DNA from: Ampelocalamus luodianensis
Lineage: Eukaryota; Streptophyta; Magnoliopsida; Poales; Poaceae
Length of the DNA stretch: 64,000 bases
Assembly: GCA_036346255.1 (NCBI GenBank)
Contig: CM070619.1
Coordinates: 41,980,342 to 42,044,341 of the forward strand
Direction: 5' to 3'
The notes under the pieces are model-generated. The model had not been told where the DNA came from. It saw only the letters and a list, made by a program, of their open reading frames with translations, and made no database searches. Below are positions 34,922 through 47,592 of this stretch, in pieces. A program made the position numbers and the translations under genes. Position 1 is the stretch's first letter; the number at the start of each line of letters is the position of its first letter.

Positions 34922-37900
34922 GAGTGCCCATGCTGCAAATGTAACACCAAAAGAGAGTTATACATATAATGATGATCCTAAACCGTATAATAAATATCAA
35001 TTTTTTACACACATATAAATTAACTCGCCTATTGCATCACCTACTACTACTACCCGAAATTAAAATTTGAGCTCATAGATTGTTTACCTTGAAGTTGAAG
35101 TTGATGCCAACTTTTCTCTCCGACGTACGCCCATTTTCAACCATTTCTACTGACAAGGAAGAGGATACTAAATCGATGGCTACATTCTTCCACCCTAAAC
35201 CCAAGTCGTATGCTGATTATTGAAATGTACTTAATTAAATTCATATTTGTAGCACAATTATTAATGAAGGAACAAGATCGTCCTTAATTAAAGATCATGC
35301 TAAAGATATAAATTTATCCAAGAATAATTCCAATAAACAGATCCCCTGATATATATATATCACAATGGTTCCGTGATCAACGACCATTGCATATATATAT
35401 CCTTCAACAACATTGCATCATACACATACAAGTCGTACATTTGCATAATTAAACATAAGCTTACATCATTCGGTTTGGTACTACAATATTAAGTGACTTG
35501 GTCACTTCAAAAGTTTAACAGCGGAAGCAAAAACAAACTATTAAAGTCCACCAATGGCCTCATCCACCCGCAGGCAATTGCGTGGAGGAAAGAAGTAGCT
35601 TTACTCGTTAGCGTCACCCTGATCGGCGCTAACGGGTACTTCATAAAGAAAACCGTCCTCACCTACAATAATAGGTGATAGCACCTTGAGTACGAAAGGT
35701 ACTCAGCAAGTCTTACACAAACTAATAAAAGAAAGTGTTGATTAGAACCTAATCAAAGGAATAGAATTGTTACATGCATAAGGTTACAACAGGAAGGTAA
35801 AAGGGTTAAGTTTTGCATAAAGCGGGTGACATCTTAACCTACAAAGACTAAATTTTGATAAAGCAGCTTCACAAATCAAATTTGGACCGTAATAAGAATA
35901 AATGGCATAATTGTGAACAAAGATAGGTGCATGAATCCCTCATGCATGCTCAAAACAAACCGAAACCATTTTGAAAATCAAAACTTCTATACAGTGACAT
36001 CAATTCAAGTTATCGTCCATGACCGTGGACACGCTTATTCGAATAGCTTTATACCACCGCAGGTGTACATCTTTACCTACATGACTTAGCTAGCCTGCTG
36101 CTTCTCTGGATGCCTCCAATGATGACATACTTCCTTTGGTATGCCGACCGGAAACTAAGATTTGGTATTTTTCAACAAGCTAACACTATTGAGTTGGACC
36201 CCATGTGTGAACCGATCTCGCTAAACAACGATCGATAGCATCCGCTAACCGAGGCACACATGTTGTGTCAAGAATGCCGATCCAAACAATTAAATGCGAA
36301 CTGGGCTCACTACCCATATTAGGATGCAATCGGCACCATTAAGGTATCGATATGCTACGAGCACATATACGCCTCACCCTTCTAAGAACATCCGACATCG
36401 ACATACAAGCTCACATGGCATACAACGCAATCATAATACCAAAGCATCTATGCCATACAAGGTCAATACACATATTCTTACTTTCCTGCTTTCCAACCCA
36501 ATAGTCTTAACATTTTACTTAACCAAACAGAGCCCATACACTGCATGTGGAAGTACTGGGACTTGAATTGAATAATCGAGTTCGGTCTCATTTAACCTGA
36601 CAAGTCCACCACAAAACCCAATCTCAGCTAACAAAGCACCATCACTAGCTTCCTCTTGTCCAGATCATTTTAAATTTCAAATACAAGCCTGATTTAAAGA
36701 AATGGACAAAGAGTTCAAAATAACACAAGATCATTTGTGATTCCCATGTTTGACAAGATATGCTTGTCAAACTCTAAAAATCTCTAGATCGCATGTCTAA
36801 GCCAAACCTGAAAATATATGTTATAATATACAAGATTAGGCTAAGGTTGAGTGTATGGTGACAATTGAGGTAATCCTTCATGTTAGGTCATAACTAACTA
36901 CTAATGAGTCACACTTTGTATTTTCGTAAACATAGCATGCACATTGTCACCGGATTTAGAAAATCTAATGTATAAAATTTGGGATCAATATGGTGCAGAG
37001 GATGCTTGCCTTGATAATAATAGACCTCATTGCAGGTTCAAAGTTGCTCAAATATATTCAAAACTTCGATGAATCGATTCTATAAGAAGCAAGTAAATCC
37101 AATAAATGCCAAACCGATAATAAGTTCAAAATGGAATAAATATGCATGATCAACTGAAATGCATGATTAATGTGATGCTTAAGCCATAACTACCCATAAT
37201 AGTGATAATAACCCATTTTATAACCTATTGCTTTCAAAAGACAAACTAGGGTTTAGTGCAAAGTTCCAGCTTTTCGATTTTAAAAGAACCAAAACAGACA
37301 CATTGCGCTTTGAAAGGGAAAATAGAACATGCAAAAGTTCATAAATGAAACTTAGCATGATCTTTTAGGCAATTAATATCCCAAGCTAACCTTAAGCTAA
37401 CCCTAATCGATTGGATTTCAAAAGCTAAAGAAAACCTATTTTGCTTTCGCTGAGCCGACAAAAGAAAATGAGATGAATTTCTCAATATCAACCTAAATAG
37501 ATGATAACAAGGATTAAAAGAATAACTTGTTATGCTACTAGGGTTTGGTCTAAACCTAATTAGGATAACAAGTTGATGTATGAACCCTAGGTCTTGAAAA
37601 TGACATGGAAAATCGAAGGTTATAATATCAACTCTTCATTTAGAATGTTAAAGCTACTGATGCTCAAAAGAATGATTCACAGAATTTCTAAGGTCTTTAA
37701 GATGCTCAAGATATCGAAATTAGGGTTTTAGCTTACAAAGAGAGGAAAGACACCACGTAATTTGAAAACCATGGATTGACAGAGAAATAAACTCGATTTA
37801 ACCTACAAAAGATAACAAATCTTTTATTGCAAGGTGGAACCAGAGTTTAGGATAGATAAGCAAAAGGAACAAGAGCAAGAACTCCAGCGGGCAACAATGG

Positions 37901-39857
37901 AGAATGAGCTTCTTCGGTCAACAATGGCAACAAAGAAAAGCTAGAGTTTATATATGGATGTTGAGCTACAGGCATGTGGAGAAGAGTCTAGAGTTGATGA
38001 GGTGTCCATTTAGGGCTAATCATCCCAAAAATTAGTTGCATAATTTTGGGATAATCTTCTCCTCTGCTCTCGTAAATGGTCACAGTAGAGATAAGAAGAA
38101 GGGAGGCAACATCTCGACATGTGGGTCCCTTTGTCATTCTCACCACAGCTGCTTCGTATAAGCTCAAAGAATATCACCGTCCGATTGAAATGGGCGGTGT
38201 GATAAATAGAGAGATTAAAAGATTTGAATCGGTACCTTAAAATATGGGACGTGCGATCTCAATCGGCCGACGAGATTTAAACGGGCCCAAAGGAATCTCG
38301 AGATGTACTTTAACTGGACGTTGGATTGGAATCCAACGATCAAATAAAAGGATACACGCCACCCTTTAGATGCGTGACACAAAGACCGTTAGATTTGATT
38401 TCTACGGTCAAGATGAAACAAATGAACCGGATGGTCCGATTGCGTGACACTCATATGGACTTACGATGAAGATCTAACGATCCACCGATTTGGGCTTTAA
38501 AGGCCCACGGTCAAAAAGGTGCATCCGAGGATCTAGATCTAAGGGCTCAAGATAGCGCGCGCTTTTAATTTCAAAAGAAAAGGCGGCGCGGTTAGATCAA
38601 GAATGGACTACCGAGATCGTGAGAGGATCCGAGTCGTCCGAATGCATACACCAACTGGACCACACGATGAAGATCTAACGCCTGCAGGAGTGCGGGCCTT
38701 AATAGCACGTGGTAAAAGGAAAAGCAGAGGATTTGAATCGACGGCCAGATAAAAGCGCTTTGTTTAAAACTAAAAGGGATGCGCGGTTGGATCGAGAATG
38801 AATGGTGGAGATTGAGAAGGGCTCCGAGTTGTCCGATTGCACACATCGATCTCGATCGTTAGATCAAGATCCAACGGCGGATTAAATCGCACATGTGAAC
38901 GGCTCGTGGGGCGTTATAGCCTCGCCTGCTCGATTGGAAATCAACGGCTCATATCGCACATAGGGTTCGCCGCACTTAACGCGTGTCTCGGCCGGACCAC
39001 TTGCACGGGTTGGACCCAACCACGAGGCTCGAGTCGCTACAAAGGCTAGGGTTTGATTCAAACCCATTTAGTTGACCGTAACTCATTCAAAAGTTTTAAG
39101 GTTTGACTGGCTTCTAAAAATAGCAAATAAATTTGTAAAATCATGAAATTTTTGCTGAGGCTACTGGGATGATATATTTCCAGATAAATTTTAAAATCAC
39201 ACAATCACTTTGTAAAATGCATAAACATTTATTTTAGTCCCAGTATTCATTTAAAGACAATTATTTTTCTTAAGCCAATATAATTTCTAAAAATGCAACA
39301 AAAATATTTTCAACCAAGATAATTTATCTAGGCTTTAATAAAATACTTCCCACTCATAATACAAGTTTTATCTTGTATTCCTTTAAGACTTTAAATGGTT
39401 CTTTGAATTTTGGCTAAAAGGAAGGTTTTAATTTGTAACATACCGCCTAAATTGTAGAAATGAATAGAATGCTATGAACAAGACCTCATTACTGCTCATA
39501 AAGCATTTTATTACTGTTTATAAACTTGGGCATTACACAAGCCACGACTCTGGTTCTTCATGACCCTCACTGCACATAAGTGCAAGGAGGTGGAGGCCGG
39601 GAGAGGGGCGGTGGTGACGTCGCGTGGTAAGCGAGGAGACGGTGGCGATGCTTGCTCGACCAATAGCGGAGCAAGAGGAGACGACGACGTAGGGGATGAT
39701 TAGGATGAAGAGGACACAGCCATGGTGAACTCGAGATGGCTACGCGACAAGAGAAGGGTGTCTTATCTCTGCTCTCTTCCTCGTGTGACATTGTTGCCTC
39801 CCGTCCCTCTCCCGCTGTGCCGCGCGTTTCTCCTCCAAGGTATCGCTTCTCCAGAAG
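34922..39857. repeat. Repeat family R, copy 2, interrupted by an LTR
   Basis: The left piece 34922-35205 ends in 'ccctaaacccaag'. The unit resumes at 39538 with 'caagccacgactctggttctt' and runs to about 39857. The break is the reverse-oriented LTR at 35206-39537. Confidence 0.6.
35206..39537 (-). mobile_element. Large gypsy-type LTR, minus strand, probably solo
   Basis: On the minus strand it starts at 39537 with TGTAATGCCCAAGTTTATAA. It contains the family landmarks seen in the other big LTRs, such as 'attcgaatagctttata..cgcaggtgtac' (36035-36070) and 'acttcctttggtatgccgac' (36130-36150). It is a more distant relative of the 4-kb LTRs. Its other end at 35206 lacks the usual CTCACA and gives only a 4-bp match (CAAG) as target duplication, so that boundary is uncertain. 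No pol sequence is present. Confidence 0.65.
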
Positions 39858-40648
39858 AACAGAGAAGAAGGCGAGCCACGACCGTTGGATTAAAAATGGG
39901 CGGTCACAATTAAACGAAGTTCGCCGTCACATCGGTTGCCTCGAGAACCGGGCGGTTGGATCGAGATCCAACGGTCCCAATTTGTTAATGTAACCGGAGG
40001 GTCGAATGCTCCCACGAACGTGGGCCACGCGATCTGAATCCAACTACCGATATCGCGCGCGTTTTGAAAGGGTGGCTCGTGCGATTAGTTGATTGGACCG
40101 AATCAATTGCTCGAGCCCGAGTCCGACTCGAACCCGAGTAACAGTAAAACCAAGTTTGACTTTGAAATAAAAGCAGAGACTTTGAAAGATTTATTTGAGA
40201 TAGCAAATTAACTCCAAAATTTATGAAAATTTTACAGAGCTTGCTAACTCAGATATTAACCTTGTGTAAAATTTTCAGAGGTTTTTATACTGTGAATAAA
40301 CCTCCCAAAATTCTGCAAGGCTCTGCTTTTAATGTTTGACTGAGAGTCAAACAGTTTGACTACCCTCCAAAATATTCAAACAATTTCTAAAAATTGTGAA
40401 ATTTTTCAGAGGGGTCACATATCATCCCAAGAACCTAGGAAAAATATTTCCAGAGGATGATCAAAACATTTGACAAGAATGTTTTTGAAGGAACAGGATT
40501 TGTATCAAAAGACTTGTGACTTTGCATTTCCATAAGTCTTGTACAATACTTGTCCAATACAAACGGGAAACACATGATGTAAGAAAAAGTTTTAATTTCT
40601 ACTCGTTTTCTTACATTTGAAACACAAGCCCAAAATTGGGATGTTACA
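39858..40648 (-). mobile_element. 5' fragment of a large gypsy-type LTR, minus strand
   Basis: Ends at 40648 with the reverse complement of TGTAACATCCCAATTTTGGG, as in the LTR start at 30674. It runs leftward through 'aaaagttttaatttctac' and 'cgagcccgagtccgactcgaa', which occur in the same order at 30180-30674. It is truncated at about 39858, where it abuts repeat copy 2. Confidence 0.7.
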
Positions 40649-41343
40649 CAGGAGGCGGCGGCGGCACAGGGGAGAATAAGGATGAAGAGGACATGATGCG
40701 GTGAACTCGAGACAGCGACGCGACAAGAGAAGGACGCCTTCGTCTCTACCTCTTCCTCGTGCCCCATTGCTGCCTCCCCTCCATCTTCCTCAGCGCTACC
40801 ACTTTTCCTCCAAGGTATCGCCTCCTTCTTTCCTTCCTTCCCTCCCAGTGCCTTCTCTCATCCCCGACGTCGCCTCCCCTCCCTACTACCTCCTCCCATC
40901 GCTGCGCTATGTCCCCACGTCACTGCCTCCTACGCTGTCGGATCCCCTCATCTTCGTGCATGACGCCATTGTAACCCGTAGACTGAGTGCCGGAGAGGGT
41001 CGGGATCTCTGAGACACGAAGCGAATGCCAGACGGATGCAAGTGGTGAGTCGCAACATGAGACGAGAAAGAGTGAGGCGGCGACAAATTTCAGTGTGTGC
41101 ATGTAAAGAACAAATGGGGCGGCGACGATTTGGGTAGTTACGGAAGAAGTGGGGGCATGGATACGTTCACGGGTCACGGAGGATGGCGGGGCGATACCTT
41201 ATCCCTGTTATGTTGGGGTCCACATGTTGGTGCGCCTCGATGAGGAATTTGGGAGGGGTGGAAGAGGCCAGCCGCGCGCATAAGAGAAATGACATCGTCC
41301 TGTGGCGTGAGGGGTAAACTCCTTCTTTTATTAGTAATAGTAG
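40649..41343. repeat. Repeat family R, copy 3 (partial)
   Basis: Begins inside the unit at 'ggaggcggcggcggcacagggg' (equivalent to 34250 in copy 1) and runs to 'ttattagtaatagtagag'. It is nearly identical to copy 1 at 34250-34921, with small indels. Confidence 0.65.
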
Positions 41344-42600
41344 AGTGCCCGTGCGTTGCAATAGAACACCAAAAAGAGTGATACATATAACAGACGGGAT
41401 CCTAAACCGTATAATAAATATCAATTTTTTTTACACACATATAAATTAACTCCGCCTATTGCATCACCTACTACTACTAATTTGAGCTCATAGATTGTTT
41501 ACCTTTGGAAGTTGGAGTTGATGCCAACTTTTCTCTCCGACGTGCTGCCCATTTTCAACCATTTCCGGCTGACAAGGAAGAGGGATACTCGTCGATGGCT
41601 ACATTCTTCCACCCTAAACCCAAGCCACGACTCGGTTCTTACAGCCCTCACCAGGCACATTGCGGCAAGGAGGTGGGAGGCCGGGGGAGGGGGCGGTGGT
41701 GACGTCGCGGTGGTAAGCGAGGAGACGGTGGCGATGCTTGCTCGACCAGCGCGGAGCAAGAGGAGACGACGACGTAGGGGATGATTAGGATGAAGAGGAC
41801 ACAGTGCGGTGAACTCGAGATGGCGGCGCGACAAGAGAAGGGTGTCTTTATCTCTGTCTCTTCCTCGTGTGACATTGTTGCCTCCCGTCCCTTCCGCGGT
41901 GCCGCCGTTTCTCCTCCAAGGTATCGCCTTCTCCTTTCCTCCCTTCCCTCCTAGTGTGTTCTCCCGTCCCCGACATCACCTCCTCCTACTACTACCGGAT
42001 CCTCATCTTCGTGTATACCACTGTACGTTGCAACCCATGGACTAGGGCCTGGCTCGCGCACTCTAAAACTCCAGGAGACGCAAACGTTCCTCTATAACAT
42101 GGCAAAGGTGGGATCCTCATCTTCGTGTCAGATACATTTCGAGGATTCTGGAGTGGGAAAACGTTGCAACCCATGGAGCTCTACCAACTCCACGAAGAAG
42201 AGCTCCATCAATTTATGGAGTTTTGGTGTTTGGTGGTTTTGGGCAACTCCCCTAGAGTTTTGGAGTCTCGAGATCTCGAGGCACGGCGAATGTCGAACAG
42301 GCGCAAGTGGTGAGTCGCGATGCGAGACAGGAAGAATTGGTACGACAACGATTTTCGGTGTGTGCATGTGAAGAGGAAGTGGGGCGGTAACGGTTTGAGT
42401 GGTTGTAGAAGAAGTGGGGGCGTTGATATGTCATGAGTCACGAGGGATGGTGGGGCGAGATATTGTCCCTGTAAGGTTGGGTCTACCTATTGGTGCACCT
42501 CGTTGAGGAATTTGGGAGGGATGGGAAATGCCAACCATGTGCATAGGAGAAAGTGCATCGTCCCGTTACGTGGGGTAAATTCTTTCTTTTATTAGTTAAG
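41344..42600. repeat. Repeat family R, copy 4
   Basis: A complete-looking unit from 'gtgcccgtgcgttgcaatag' to 'taaattctttcttttattag'. It carries an internal expansion relative to copy 1 (about 42060-42260), including a duplicated 'ggatcctcatcttcgtgt' phrase (about 41997 and 42112). Confidence 0.6.
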
Positions 42601-43670
42601 AAAGATAAGATAGTACTTTTAAAAATTCATGGTATTGCCTTGAAACTCCAAAATACTTTATATCCAAAACAGTCCAAAGTCTTTTCCCCAATCCATGTAG
42701 GCAAAACCAACTCGAAATCAAGAACCGGTGACCCCAATAAAAAAACGGATCCCCATTCACACATGTATTTTCGTCTTCTTTAGTGATCCACCATCATCAG
42801 AAGAGTCATCTGCTCCTCTTCAGAGACATCTGATAAACTCGGAACGATACAGAGAGGAGTCGTAGGCTCCACTTATGGCCTCTGCCCCAATGATACCGCA
42901 CTAGATTCCTCATTTGGCTACCTACTTTGCAGGCATTCATGCTCAGCCCAGCGTAGCCTACTGAAGCCCTGTTGGCTTTTCAAAAGAGGGTCAGAAGGTT
43001 CTTTTTTTAAAAAATACAAATTTAAATGTACACCACTTCAAAACATTGGTGCTTTCAAAATTCCATTCAAAAGTATGCATTTAGAAACTGCAGCTTCAAA
43101 ACCTGTTGCATTTTAAATTTCCCATTTGTTTCCACAATCTGACACTTTCGGATTGCTCCATTTTCCATTTTACAAGACTTTTTTATGATTAATTTTTCAC
43201 AGACTTGAAATGACAAAAACGCCATTCCGTCAACCGGAGCAAGAATTTAGTGGGGAGGGAGCGAAGGAAGGTGATGATCGAGCTGTGGGTGCTTCGATCC
43301 AGCCATCGAAGCTTTGATCCTGATCTCTCGACGACCGTATTGGGTGGCGACATCTGTTCCCCAGCCTATTAGCGGTCGGATCCGGAGGCGATGCTCCTCC
43401 CTCGACCTCCTTATGGTGGCAACACGCCGGCTTCCCTTCCTCGGTGGGCTAGATTCGACGGTGGTGGCCAGCGACGTGTCAATTTGTTAGCGGGAACAAC
43501 AACCACCTGTACCATACATGTAGCTATATGTGTTATATTTTTTATTCCTTAAGAATGCCGGTCCTTTTTTTTTTTCCTCGCTAGTTTTATTCTTCTAGAC
43601 TTCTAGTGTTTGAGGTGGATCATAGTCCTAGTCAGCGCTTAGTACCCACTAGAATAACGCTGTCGATGCC
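42601..43670. other. Spacer with MITE remnant
   Basis: The 42628-42700 part resembles the Tourist-like remnant at 33675-33790. The rest, including a GC-rich area near 43260-43500, shows no recognisable gene. Confidence 0.4.
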
Positions 43671-43676
43671 AGGCCG

Positions 43677-43933
43677 TTGGGACCAAATGCCCTAACTAGA
43701 CGTCTAGACCGACCGAACCCACTCGCCTCGCCTCCTCCTCGTCCCAAGCACGACTCCATCCCCTTCCCTTGGCGACTCGGCCCCGACCGCGAGGAGTCCG
43801 ACGACCGCCGCAGCCTACGGTGGCCGGAGCAGGAGGCTCGCCGGGGCTCGGTTGAGTGCGACCTCTTGTCCTCCCCGGCGTCCTTGGGCGAGCTGTACGC
43901 GAGGAGGCCCCTCCACGCTCCTGCGACTACAAG
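43677..43933 (+). other. Possible 5' UTR exon of the 47.6-kb gene
   Basis: A GC-rich, CpG-rich block typical of grass first exons ends in 'gactacaag|gtgccg', a plausible splice donor at 43933/43934. It is the only such block upstream of the coding exon at 47593, on the same strand. A 136-residue frame here has no recognisable domain and runs into AT-rich sequence, so I regard it as untranslated or unrelated. Pairing it with the downstream exon would need an intron of 3.6 kb. This is an inference only. Confidence 0.25.
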
Positions 43934-44099
43934 GTGCCGCCGCTGTTTCTTTCACCTAGAATCGAGTTGGATCATAATCTTGCAACGATCCTTATGCTTT
44001 GTTTCTTGCACCATATGTGCGTGTTTTCTTTGGGATACGAAGAACCCTAGAAAATCAGTGCGGCTTTTTCATGGCGTTTTTCCGTGAAAATCCAGGCGG

Positions 44100-45362
44100 T
44101 TTCTACCATCATAATCATACACAGGCCTTAAGCCGTGGAGTTTCCAGATTGAATAGTCCCATGGATTTTGCGCCACCCTCTCCTCCGCGGCTCCGCGTTA
44201 GCTTAACATTATTCCTTCCCTAGTGGTGATCCCTTTGGCATCATACTAAGCAGCTTGTGGTAATGAGACATCGTATATATGAGAGGGAGATCGATTTCCC
44301 TGGATTAGTGAAGGACACTATTATTGTGTGATGTTCCGGTGAACTGCTTTTTCCCCCTCGCGGAATTGTTTTGCTTTTAGGGTAAAGTCGGTATGTATTA
44401 GTAGGTCAGCTAGTAGCAAGTGTTGTTAATCTCATAATGAACTGTTTTGGTTTATTCTGGGGAGTGTAGCCTCGTTTACATCGCAAGTTCCATATGATCT
44501 ATCTGTTGTGTTGGAAGCGGTAGTTGTGTTTTTGGTACTCATCCTTTCATCCATATTCTCTGCGCTATCTATTGCAATCTGAGGAAGGGAGGAGGGCAAT
44601 GGAACACCTAGAATTATTATTTTTTTCCTAGGAAGATTTGGGTATGGTAATGATGCATCATGTGGCTTATTCGCAGTGGCAAATGTATAGCTATAGAGTT
44701 GCTTCACCCCACAGGTTTCGCGCCAAGAAACAAAGTTCCTGGCTTCAGTTAAGGTGCTGTCCAATTTATTGACCTCACAGCTTAGCCGGCCATACTCCTC
44801 TGCTCAACTAGTCTCCTGACTCCTTGGCTCAGCCGAGGTTCTAGCTAAAATTATTCCAACTGCTTTCCCAGAATTGTCAATTTTGGTCAGTTGAATTTCA
44901 TTAGGACTTAAGCTATTGTTTAGGAGATGGTGAATTAGGTTACTTAATTTGAAATATATTCTGCTTTACCATTCAGAATCCAAGTGAGTGTCATTATTAA
45001 CATAGATCTGTGATTTTGTACTGAGAGAACATTCCAGTGGCTAAAAATGGCAAGCATTCACCTACCGATCAACGCTTAAAATAAATGCTACGTGGGTGGC
45101 CATGCAGCCCTGTAATATTAGTTTGTGTAATTTGTCCTTCTGTCCAGATCCCGGCTCCACCACTTCTTATATGTTAACTTCCATCCGAAACGCCTCACTA
45201 TCTGTTGCTTTTTTCCCCATGCTCATCCAAGTTATTTCTGTGTTTATTTGTTGAAAATAAATGAAGGAGCACGGTGGAAAATCTTTAACTTCATTATTAT
45301 TGGTATATAAAGGGAAGTAAGTGTCTACTGTCTTGTTAATATCAGAAACCGGGGCAAGGATC
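44100..45362. other. Probable intron or intergenic sequence
   Basis: AT-rich with no coding pattern. Either part of a long 5' intron of the 47.6-kb gene or intergenic. Confidence 0.35.
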
Positions 45363-45759
45363 AAGGATGTCATGTACGGGATTCCGTATCAGCGTCATAT
45401 AACGTCTACAGCAGTCGGCGCACAAGTCCAAATCCAGACAGGAGCAGAGGCAGCTTCGGATGGATAGAGTTAGGGATCAATTAGCAGTTTGAGTGGTATA
45501 TTGTAAAGTAAGATGGGATTAGTTCCCTAGTCGGTTTTTGTTAGGTAATCCTCTATATAAAGAGGTCAAGTCTATCAGTAAAAGGCAAGCAAGAATTAAT
45601 CTCTAATGTTCCCTGTCTACTTCGTCTCTTCCCTGTCTTCCAGCGCATCTTCTAGCATTTGCTTTCCCTTCTGCAGCCACGGCTCCTGGGCGCAAGCCAA
45701 GGCCAAAACCACCTACTACCCACAGCTACCTAATACAATCGTTAGGTCGTGACAAAGGA
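45363..45759 (+). mobile_element. Short solo LTR (45368-45754)
   Basis: A 387-bp sequence with ends TGTCATGTACGG and GGTCGTGACA is flanked by a perfect duplication AAGGA (45363-45367, 45755-45759). It contains a TATA box ('cctctatataaagagg' near 45550). The size and structure fit a copia/TRIM LTR left solo. It lies upstream of the 47.6-kb coding exon, possibly inside its 5' intron. Confidence 0.8.
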
Positions 45760-46066
45760 ACACCTATAGCTATTGTGGTTACTTTTAGAAATATATTGAA
45801 TTGGTCAATTGGTAGCGATGCATTGAATAGCTTATCGGTATTCGATTAATTAAAGAGGAAATAGAATTATGCTCTTCCTTAAAACATCTTAGTAGTAGAG
45901 GGGTAACCGCCTAACCGGTTAAGCCTGTCAAGCAATTTTGATTGTGCTGAGTTTCGTCCGATATATTTTGAGTTGATTTAAATGTAGTCGTTTGCTCACC
46001 TAATTGTATTTAGTTTCTTTGTCTGCATTTTGACATATTGCTCATCAGATGTCGAGTAAAATCAAA

Positions 46067-46615
46067 GTCTGGTACATGGTAATTAAGGCGTCGCCTAAGC
46101 GACGCCTAAGCGGTAAGGCGCCGCCGGAGGCCAAGGTGTCGCCCCCGCCTTGCCGTCGCTCATCGCCTTGCCGTTGCCCGTGCGGCGTTGGAGAGCCAGA
46201 TCCGGCGGCGGCGAGCGAGGAGGCCCGTCGCGCCGATCCGGCGGAGAGATCTCGAGGCCGAGCCGGGCGAGGGGAGCGAGGGACACCCGGCGCGTCGGAA
46301 GCGGGGGCGAGAGAAAGAGGGGGAGGCGGGCGAAGATGCATGGAGGGAGGCGCAGAGAAAGAGGGGAGGGGAGGCGTGGCGCTCGGCCGGGCAGAGGGGG
46401 AAAAGAGGGCAGGCGGGGCAGCTGGGCAGCGGGCTGCCCGGGGCAGGCGGGCAGTGGGATCTTCTGCGGTCACCAGAGAATGTGTTGATGTTGCTGCCGG
46501 GATCTTCTGCGGTCGCTCTGCACTGTCGCCTCGCCTCGCGCCTTATCGCTTAAAAGGTGTGAGGGGGGTGGGTCACCTCGCCTCGCCTTACCGTCTTAAT
46601 AACCATGGTCTGGTA
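46067..46615. mobile_element. GC-rich hAT-type MITE (46075-46607)
   Basis: The inverted repeats CATGGTAATTAAGGCG (left) and CATGGTTATTAAGACG (right, read inward) differ at two positions. They are flanked by a perfect 8-bp duplication GTCTGGTA (46067-46074, 46608-46615). The interior is very GC-rich with 'aaggcg' and 'cctcgcct' motifs. Its long open frames on both strands are compositional, and no transposase is present. Confidence 0.85.
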
Positions 46616-47394
46616 TAATTCTTCATCTATGAACACAATTCTTGCTAATGATTTCATGATTTTTAACAAACTAACATAATAGGAAGTTTTAAAACGTATT
46701 ACGTAGATACACGTGAAGGAAAAAGAAACATTATCATACAGGATTCACTTGTCTGTACAAGGCACTATAACGTTTGGTTGGAGTGCACGTGGTCTGTTGT
46801 GCAAAGAGTTCCTGCAGCTGCTGCAGCTATATCCATGTGATTTGCATTGCATTCCTGGGCTGAATTGGAAAAATTGTCTTTGAACTTTGAACACCTATTA
46901 GCACTTTGGTTACAGATTTACAGGGTAATAGTAATACATATCTTGTGGTAGGCATCCTACGGATTACATAAGCACGACCCACCTTTTCTTGCCTTATAAG
47001 AGTCAGAACAAGCATTAGTGTGTGCATATTGAAAGATTTCAATATCTCAATAAAAATTGAGTATGAGGATTTTGCCTAATTTTGAGGAGTGATGACGCCA
47101 ATTATGTCTGAAAGTTTTACTTGACTAGTTAGTTTTGAGGTGCTCTCAACGTGCAAACTTGCAACTCAGACTATGCTGAGTTGCTAAGCCTAATGCGAGC
47201 CAGGCCCGCCAGACCAGCTGAGCTCAGCACACTGCCTTGTGCAAATAATCAATTACAAAGCAACTGACCTGGCTGCTGAGAAGCTATTTGTAGCACTGTT
47301 GCTTAGCTCACTAGTTCGCTCTTTTGCCTTTGCACTAGATAAATATGACACTATGAGTCTATGACAGCATTTTCCCTAGCTTCTTTTTTTACTT

Positions 47395-47396
<2 letters not shown>

Positions 47397-47431
<35 letters not shown>
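47397..47431. repeat. (TA)n microsatellite
   Basis: An uninterrupted run of about 17 TA units lies in the presumed intron just upstream of the coding exon. Confidence 0.95.
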
Positions 47432-47435
<4 letters not shown>

Positions 47436-47592
47436 TTACCTGATTACCTGGATCTCACATCTGTCCGTGTTGCCTTAACTCCAGCTCAGAAAAATTGTCT
47501 GATATCAAGCCTTAGATACAATTTCCCCTTTGCATTCTTTTTTGCAGGTATTATAGGCCACTTCCTTGTTAAAGTGCTACTAAGTTGCATGC

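Noticed and set aside
43677..44087. 136-codon ORF as a protein-coding gene
   Set aside because: Codon pattern collapses after about 43930 into AT-rich sequence and there is no domain. It is better explained as a possible 5' UTR exon followed by intron.
46049..46618. 189-codon ORF and a minus-strand partner
   Set aside because: It coincides with the GC-rich hAT MITE and has open frames on both strands, so it is not a gene.
47397..47431. Possible CRISPR-like or structured repeat
   Set aside because: It is a plain TA microsatellite.
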